Assembly (NCBI GenBank): GCA_008931825.1
Contig: QXVZ01029387.1
Coordinates: forward strand, 124,001 to 188,000
Length of the DNA stretch: 64,000 nt
From: Phallusia fumigata
Lineage: Eukaryota; Chordata; Ascidiacea; Phlebobranchia; Ascidiidae
Direction: 5' to 3'
Numbering within the stretch: the first letter of the stretch is position 1; the number at the start of each line of letters is the position of its first letter. Below, in pieces: positions 62,305-64,000 of this stretch. Under the pieces are notes generated by a model that worked only from the letters and a program-made list of their open reading frames with translations, did not search any database and was not told where the DNA came from. Made by a program: the position numbers and the translations under genes.

Positions 62305-64000
62305 CTGCGCATTAAAAAACGCCATTAGTTAAACATTTAAACCTGCCAAGTTGCAGAAGTGCCAATATTGTTTTAAAAAAGCAATCGCCTCTTTTCTGTC
62401 TAAAATAGTTTTTTACCCACTTTAATTAGAAGGTTTTGGGATTGAGTTAGTTGTAAAGACTTTCCAACGGATTAACACCTAATTTGATTAGAGTTTTACT
62501 GGTCCGTTGGACTTGAAAATAGGCAGACAACCTAACCACACATATCCAGGCGAATGACTTGGCGACCAGCACGCAACGACTAGTTTCAAACAGAACTCGT
62601 CCAAGCACAGCACATTCGATTTCATTCATTCAAAACACTTTGGTGAAGTTGTGAGGTAATAATTGATTTTTTGCTCAGTCATTTCGCCAACCGAGCAAGT
62701 TTAGACGAAAGGAATGTCACGGTCCAACGCGTATTGCGTTTTTGAAAGCACTGAAGCGTGAAATGCGATTTTGACATTTTATCGTAGCTGGTGAACCGGT
62801 CAAGTTCATCATGGAAAACGTAAACAATCCTGTGTAAACATCACAAGGAGGTCGACGTTGTGGCTGCAACTAGTCGGTAAATCCCAGCCAACGCCTTGTG
62901 ACTTCGAAGTATGATTAATGTATTCAACTCAGCAGCCAAAGAACTGTATACCACAAATCTTCGCAAAGTAAGCAACATGAGCTAAAACAGCTGTATTTGC
63001 AGCAGCAACCTGATTTATTTATGTTTTGGTGTACTTTTGCTGGGCTTACGTGACGTTTAGACTTGTGAGAGCATTAGCGGCTGCTTGTACTTTGCGAGGC
63101 AATTTGCATAAAGCACAGTCACGTTAATACACTATGATCACTTGAGGGATGCTAGGCATGGCGCAAAACGTAAGTGGGATGACAGACAGATATTTGAAAC
63201 TGTATTTACGCCGGATAACTCGAGTCTCTGGGGATAGCAAATTTCCCGCCATTCAAAAGTCGACAGAGCAGATAAATAATGTAGGACTGCCGGTGAGCGT
63301 TCTAAAAGCCGGAACCAAAGGATACTGGAGTCAATCTATTTAGGGCCCTTCGATTCCAACCAAAACTCCTCCAGCGATCAAGCAAACAAATCCATTCTAA
63401 TTTTTGAGGCCAATTTTATCTCCTTAAAACATGTTCATCACGTATGTATATGTGTGTATTAATAGAAGACAATATTAGTGTATAATGTACATGTATTTAA
63501 AAACATCACCCTCCATGCATGAATTATTGATGACGATTAAGCTTCATAACACAGGCTCCAGTTTTAGGCCTGCTTGTTGTCTTAAGCCGAATCTTAGATA
63601 AACGACGCTTGCAAAACTAATTTTATTACAAGATACAAAACGGATTACTTTCCGTCACTTTTAATTTGCTCGCAATCTTCGACGTGGTCCCACTATAATA
63701 CGCAGCAATTAATTTAGTTTCCGTGAGCCGTGCGTGGTCAGCTGTCACCTCTTGACTTGGTGAAGTTGTTCAGTACCCTGTGGTGGTCCCCAGTTAGTTA
63801 TTGACACGTAGTAGTGCTGGAGGGTTGTGCGCTACTGGCTTTGTGATAGTATGCGCAGCGCTAACTCACAATCAACAATGGTCATGATTGTGTCATAACA
63901 AATAGCCTTTTGAGCATCGCAAAGCCCTACCTGAAAAGGCCAAACGACACAATCAACCCTGTATCGCAGTGTGTAAGGCAAGGTTTACTACAAAATGTTT
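62305..64000. other. ephrin 4 intron 1 or upstream DNA
   Basis: 1.7 kb to the window edge. The exon at 62304 starts in phase 2, so an upstream coding exon is required; no minus-strand signal peptide followed by a W-D-P-like motif and a donor was recognised here. No other feature. Confidence 0.45.

Noticed and set aside
62447-62629. 60-codon minus-strand frame as a possible ephrin 4 signal-peptide exon
   Set aside because: The hydrophobic part is not at the N-terminus, there is no W-x-P-like motif at its end and no donor of phase 2.

Overview
This looks like a nuclear segment of a tunicate, most likely a Ciona-type ascidian. Evidence: AT-rich DNA, short GT-AG introns, single-copy animal housekeeping genes packed within a few kb of each other, and a cluster of short ephrin genes with GPI-anchor tails, which is the pattern described for ascidian Efna genes. 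The genus is an inference from gene content, not from a search. There is no bacterial, organellar or viral sequence that I can recognise.

Left half (1-28.6 kb), gene-dense: the end of a major-facilitator transporter related to MFSD4 (+, partial); CDKAL1, the tRNA methylthiotransferase (-, ten exons); CEP164, the ciliary distal-appendage protein (-, one 1031-codon open exon); an unrecognised 75-residue protein (+); a 390-bp foldback transposon relic with a perfect 9-bp target-site duplication; PNO1, a ribosome-assembly KH protein (+, intronless); MEAK7/TLDC1, a TLD-domain mTOR regulator (+, seven exons); GMPS, GMP synthase (-, eleven exons); VPS25, an ESCRT-II subunit (-, intronless); and a 652-residue protein with a kinase-like domain joined to Kelch repeats (-, eleven exons, one of only 27 nt). 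Splice phases agree across every junction of the models for MEAK7, GMPS, the kinase-Kelch gene and the ephrins.

Right half (29-64 kb), gene-sparse: four ephrin genes spread over about 32 kb. Ephrin 1 (+, 258 aa) and ephrin 2 (-, 253 aa) are convergent and both end in a GPI-anchor signal. Ephrin 3 (-, 159 aa) is a tandem copy of ephrin 2. Its duplication junction falls inside coding exon 4, so it keeps the whole receptor-binding domain but has lost the stalk and GPI signal; the last residues come from duplicated 5' flank. Ephrin 4 (-, more diverged, GPI-type tail) has its first exon outside or unrecognised. The 5' flanks of ephrins 2 and 3 are recognisably duplicated as well, in several patches. 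The rest is intron and intergenic DNA in which I see no further genes.

The most interesting items are the tail-less ephrin created by a duplication breakpoint, and the kinase-Kelch fusion whose catalytic loop reads HGN instead of HRD. The genes do not form one pathway. The ephrins are the only functional cluster, and they should act together as short-range ligands for Eph receptors in the embryo.
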